A stretch of 64,000 bases of DNA from Spongilla lacustris. Its lineage: Eukaryota > Porifera > Demospongiae > Spongillida > Spongillidae. The notes under the pieces are model-generated. The model saw nothing but the letters and a program-made list of their open reading frames with translations. It did not search any database and was not told the DNA's origin. The position numbers were made by a program, and so were the translations under genes. The stretch lies in the NCBI GenBank assembly GCA_949361645.1, contig OX442430.1, forward strand, positions 1,101,856 to 1,165,855, read 5' to 3'. This document shows positions 59,936 to 64,000 of this stretch, piece by piece; the first letter of the stretch is position 1, and each line of letters begins with the position of its first letter.

Positions 59936-60424
59936 AGTAGCACTGAGGGGTTGTAGTAGCACTGAGGGGTTGTAGTAGCACTAAGGGTTGTAGTAGCACT
60001 GAGGGTTGTAGTAGCACTGAGGGTTGTAGTAGCACTAAGGGGTTGTAGTAGCATTAAGGGGTTGTAGTAGCACTAAGGGGTTGTATAGTAGCACTGAGGG
60101 TTGTAGTAGCATTCAGGGGTTGTAGTAGCACTAAGGGTTGTAGTAACACTAAGGGGTTGTAGTAGCATTAAGGGGTTGTAGTAGCACTAAGGGGTTGTAG
60201 TAGCACTAAGGGGTTGCAGTAGCACTAAGGGGTTGTAGTAGCACTAAGGGGTTGTAGTAGCATTAAGGGGTTGTAGTAGCACTAAAGGGTTGTAGTAGCA
60301 CTGGGGGGTTGTAGTAGCATTAAGAGGTTGTAGTAGCACTAAGGGGTTGTAGTAACACTAAGGGGTTGTAGTAGCACTGAGGGGTTGTAGTAGCACTAAG
60401 GGGTTGTAGTAGCATTAAGGGTGT
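59936..60424 (+). repeat. 19-20-base minisatellite, about 25 units
   Basis: Units of GGGGTTGTAGTAGCACTAA with GAG/AAG and CAC/CAT variants. Confidence 0.95.
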
Positions 60425-61716
60425 TTTTTCTTCCTAGCAGAGCCCTACAATGAGCACCTCTGTTTGCTTCGAACATGGTATTATTGCATTCCAACTGCAA
60501 AATCACAATAAGTACAACAGCAGACCACGCACATATGCACACTGTTGTTTATGAAGTTCCACTAGCAAGGTTGTCATTTTAAAACTAGTGATGAAGGCTG
60601 GGCCTTTACATTCATTGTGTGTGTGTGTGTGGGGGGGGGGGGGGGGTGCTATTGCTCCCTTTGCAAAAATATATTGCATGGCAATTGATTATGTTCAGTT
60701 CTGTGAAGTGTTAAAACCTATCGAGTTGCACATGCCTAGGTTTATCTGTTATTTGGGTGATTTCAAAAGACATCTCAACACCTTCCAATATTGGAGTGGT
60801 GCTCGCCTTTACATCCGGTCACCTCAAATAAATCGAATCACGCGGTACACTGATTTGACGTGATCACCTACCAATTAGGCCAAATGTAGAGTCCCTTAAT
60901 TACATGTGCATTTGACGCCCTCCCTCCCTCTTTGGATTTGATCAGCTATACCAGAGTATAATGCTATATGCAAGGTTTTAAAAAAAAAAATGTTTCCGAT
61001 GAGATTATACAAGAGTGCATGGACATGGCGAACAAACAGTAGGGATTAAACATAAATCACGCGATGAAAGAGCTTTTGCCGGCGGGTATCACTGAGAAAA
61101 CAAAACTTTTATAGCTGCTGGGCCGGACACCCGCAAAGCGAGCTGCGTTTGCTGCAGAAAAACTATTACTATGCTAGTTCGAAGTGCGCTACGGGAACGC
61201 TCGCGTACAGACTACATCTGCGCTGTCTCGGTTCCAGGCTCACCATATATGCTGCATTACAGCTATCGGCTCTTCCGTATCATATAACACACTGAGTATA
61301 ACTACGTAATACTATTACACCTTAATTGCGTAAATATACGAACTCACAGACAAGAACCAGCGAGTCCACCCATACAGCCACTGATCGAAGGTCCCCAATT
61401 ATGGCGTCAGGCTGAGTCATCAGTATTTTACAATAATCCACTCGGGCATCCATGGGAAATACCCCATGTACTAATTCTTTTGTCTTACATTGAAGGATTT
61501 GTCATTCGATATATAGATGTTATGTTTACCCCAGCAGCTTTATTGTATTAGATTAGCCGCACAGACATGAAGTCACCTGATGCACATGCATGAACAACAT
61601 AAACATGTCGGCATAAATACTTTTTTGCAATTTCAGCGCCCTAGTCGCGTACCCAGACCTACGTACGTAAATTTGCCATTATGCGGTACGTATAGTAATG
61701 CTGAGCAGCATGAAGT
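60425..61716. other. No gene seen
   Basis: Contains a TG/poly-G stretch at 60617-60646. The frame 60588-60863 runs through it and shows no domain. Confidence 0.45.
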
Positions 61717-62000
61717 CATTAGCGGATCCAACATGGACAATTAGGGGGGGCTGAAAGGGGAAGGGCGGATCCGTAGGCGGAGCCGTCCCGGGGAGGGCGC
61801 GGGAGGTATGGGGGAGTGCTGTAAGCTCCCCCATCGGGGTCTGGGGCGGAGCCCCAGAAGCCAATGCTTTTTGCTTCCAAAACTACGCAAAAAAATCACA
61901 GATCCAGCCCCTATATATAGCTAATGCTCGATGCGCCGATAATGATCTAAACGTACGTAGTACTGAACTCACCGTCCATTCAAAAAAACGACACTGAGAC
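61717..62000. mobile_element. AGTGGCGGATCC-family element, copy 3 (truncated)
   Basis: Starts TTAGCGGATCCAACATGG and contains GGTCTGGGGCGGAGCCCCAG, CCAATGCTTTTTGC and GATGCGCCGATAATG, all matching the interior of copies 1 and 2. It lacks the far end, so it is an old deleted copy in the orientation of copy 2. Confidence 0.75.
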
Positions 62001-62560
62001 TCCTTCTAATTCTATTTTTAATTAGCATTTTTTGGACGGTTGCTGCCATCAATAAAACATTCTGTTACAACTGCACGCGCCACGGCTGTTTCATTGCATT
62101 GATACCTAGGACAAAAAGGCTACGCCCCTTGATACGAAATTTTTTCATAGCAACGGACCTAATTACGACCCTAGCAACACATCTGTTCTTGTGGATGGAC
62201 CTTTTTGTACAGACCGTTTCGATACAGTGCCGGCGTTGTCCATGTACAGTTTATACAATGTCTACTGGTATTAATGATGTGCATCTCTGGCGCTATCTTT
62301 CAATCCTGGATGTGGCATTAGCTTGCAAATCCACGGGGTGATTCTCGACCTAGGAGGATAAACGTTGCCCTGGTAAAGTTTCCGCCCTTTCAAATTTTAA
62401 CAGTGTAAAGCCGGTAGGTTGTTTCTATATATTCCAATGTCATCTCGTGGTGCCGCGTATTCTACTAGAAGTTGCCTTCAGAATATTGTTAAACCCTCCT
62501 GCAACGGGGCCAGGGATGAACCCAAACTTACCAAGGCTGTTATGAAAAGACACAGCCCGC

Positions 62561-62574
62561 AGTGGCGGATACAG

Positions 62575-62605
<31 letters not shown>

Positions 62606-62645
62606 AACCCGGCCTATGCCCCCCTAACTAATAAGGATACGCCTC
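62561..62645. mobile_element. Short related end sequence with poly-G run
   Basis: GCAGTGGCGGATACAGG followed by about 30 G, then a C-rich end GCCCCCCTAACTAATAAGG. Likely a truncated member of the AGTGGCGGATCC family or a relative. Confidence 0.5.
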
Positions 62646-62765
62646 CTGTCCGTTGTAATGAATTTAATTACATGTCATCAGCGCCGCACTGTCTTAGCTC
62701 TTGCAGGCGCTAGACCTGTTGTACGTGCTAAGTATCACCTCTGACACGTGGCACTTTTTCTATTG

Positions 62766-62855
62766 TGCTTTTATTCGTTCAGCGTTCAGTTCGTACATTA
62801 ATTCGTTCAGCGTTCAGTTCGTACATTAATTCGTTCAGCGTTCAGTTCGTACATT
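62766..62855 (+). repeat. Three 28-base tandem units
   Basis: ATTCGTTCAGCGTTCAGTTC plus GTACATTA, three near-identical copies. Confidence 0.9.
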
Positions 62856-63029
62856 CAGGGATATTAAATACATGGATTGGAAACGAGGCTGATATACGGC
62901 TGAATTACGGTATTCCTAATTTCCATCCGTGTTGCGCTTGAGGGCTATTCTTAGAGTCGCGAAATCGCAGAAACGAAAAGCTACACTTGGTAAGTTGGTT
63001 TCTTTCTAATTAAGAGGCAGGTTTGGGTG

Positions 63030-63228
63030 TAGCTAAAACCAGGAGCAGGAGCAGGAGTTGCTACCTAAAACCAGGAGCAGGAGCAGGAGTTGCTACCTAA
63101 AACCAGGAACAGGAGCAGGAGCAGGAGCAGGAGTTGCTACCTAAAACCGGCCAGGAGCAGGAGCAGGAGTTACTACCTAAAACCAGGAGCAGGAGCAGGA
63201 GCAGGGGCAGGAGCAGGAGTTCTTACCT
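63030..63228 (+). repeat. AGGAGC minisatellite
   Basis: Five or so units of ACCTAAAACCAGGAGCAGGA with nested AGGAGC hexamer expansions. Confidence 0.9.
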
Positions 63229-64000
63229 AAAATCTCGTACATGAAAGGCGCAGTATAGTTAAGAGTGCATACCGCTCATTATAAGTTTCAGCTCGTGCGG
63301 CGGGTATTGTAGTATACCATTTTCTCTACACACGCGTGTACCCCGCATGCCTGTAGTATTGAGTAAAAGCACCATTTATTTCTCCACATTTCTGATATAG
63401 ATGAACAGAAACTGATTTGTTTTCTATTCAGTTCCACGGGGATGAACTTTGACAAATGCTGCAGAGTGGTCCTGACTCCCCTCCAGATAATTAATAGTGA
63501 ATTCATTATTAGCACTACTGCATGGAAAGCAGGAGTTCTTTTATTCTTTTACGAATGTTGCGAAATAACAGTTATTTATACTAATAATAATTTTGCCAGA
63601 CAGAGGTAGACTGCATGTCTGCTTCTTCTTGCCATACTTCTGCATGGCTCCAAGTTGTCCCAGCGCCAGGGCTCAATCTCCATCTTGACCTCTCTGAATT
63701 TTAGGTTGGTGTAAAGTGGGTGTTAGGCATTGATACCTCCTAAGGCTGCTGATCCTGCTGTCATGCATGCACACTCGATTCAGTAAATGTACTTGGATTA
63801 AGCGATGGTAACTAAATGTCAAATGCAGCTGGCTTGCCTAACACCTAGGGAGGGACCAGGACATCAGCATGCATATGCAGGTTGAGTACGCCATTGGTCA
63901 TGCCCATTAACACTCCCTGCCTCTACATGGGCACCAACACATGCAAGATTCAAGAAATACATCTCGTAGTCTGTTGTGGTGGGAGACCACGTCACCTCTA
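63229..64000. other. End of window, no gene assigned
   Basis: A minus-strand frame 63515-63288 and a CTCCACATTTCTGATATAG acceptor-like site near 63400 give weak hints of exons, but no family is recognised. Confidence 0.3.

Noticed and set aside
1..64000. tRNA, rRNA or bacterial operons
   Set aside because: None recognised by eye; codon and intron structure are eukaryotic. A tRNAscan or Rfam search was not possible here.

Overview
This is eukaryotic, animal-type DNA. Short spliced exons with GT-AG introns, AATAAA signals, LTR and non-LTR retroelement relics, many small palindromic DNA transposons, and CA/TG, ACAT and minisatellite tracts fill the window. The kinase exons are separated by introns of about 50-400 bases. 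A marine invertebrate, perhaps a sponge, fits, but that is inference; no rRNA or mitochondrial marker is present.

Left third (about 1.3-29.9 kb, + strand): one large locus. Nine or ten small exons (1366-17008) encode an ankyrin array whose order and closing motifs resemble the ankyrin region of Mind bomb (MIB) E3 ligases. Where MIB proteins carry RING fingers, this locus continues into a TKL-like protein kinase domain (17450-19068). A phase-compatible linker exon (20274-20310) follows, then a second kinase domain (28651-29918) with the same exon lengths and phases. Read as one transcript this gives about 920 codons: MIB-like ankyrins, kinase 1, kinase 2. Both catalytic loops read HGDLKS instead of HRDLKS. 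The large introns carry two copies of one Ty3/gypsy family with about 100-base LTRs and perfect 5-base target duplications (GTTAG, GCCTT), a LINE RT fragment, two antisense gypsy relics and several foldback elements.

Middle (30-43 kb): a probable CACTA-like composite element (31289-35769) with a 44-base minisatellite of about 47 units; a hypothetical minus-strand C-terminal exon cut by a 778-base element; a frameshifted integrase-core gene of the DDE type (38565-39867) with a decayed extra C-terminal exon; and a 200-base assembly gap (43032-43231).

Right third (43-64 kb): satellite-rich DNA surrounding a five-exon minus-strand gene (52860 down to 45252). Its predicted protein starts with an N-myristoylation consensus and ends with tyrosine motifs, as in membrane-anchored signalling adaptors. 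A type II membrane glycosyltransferase (57464-56352, minus strand) is the cleanest single ORF. The remainder is a family of elements ending in AGTGGCGGATCC with 7-base target duplications and long poly-G/C runs, plus minisatellites.

The kinase locus and the myristoylated adaptor both suggest phosphorylation signalling, but the sequence shows no direct link between them.
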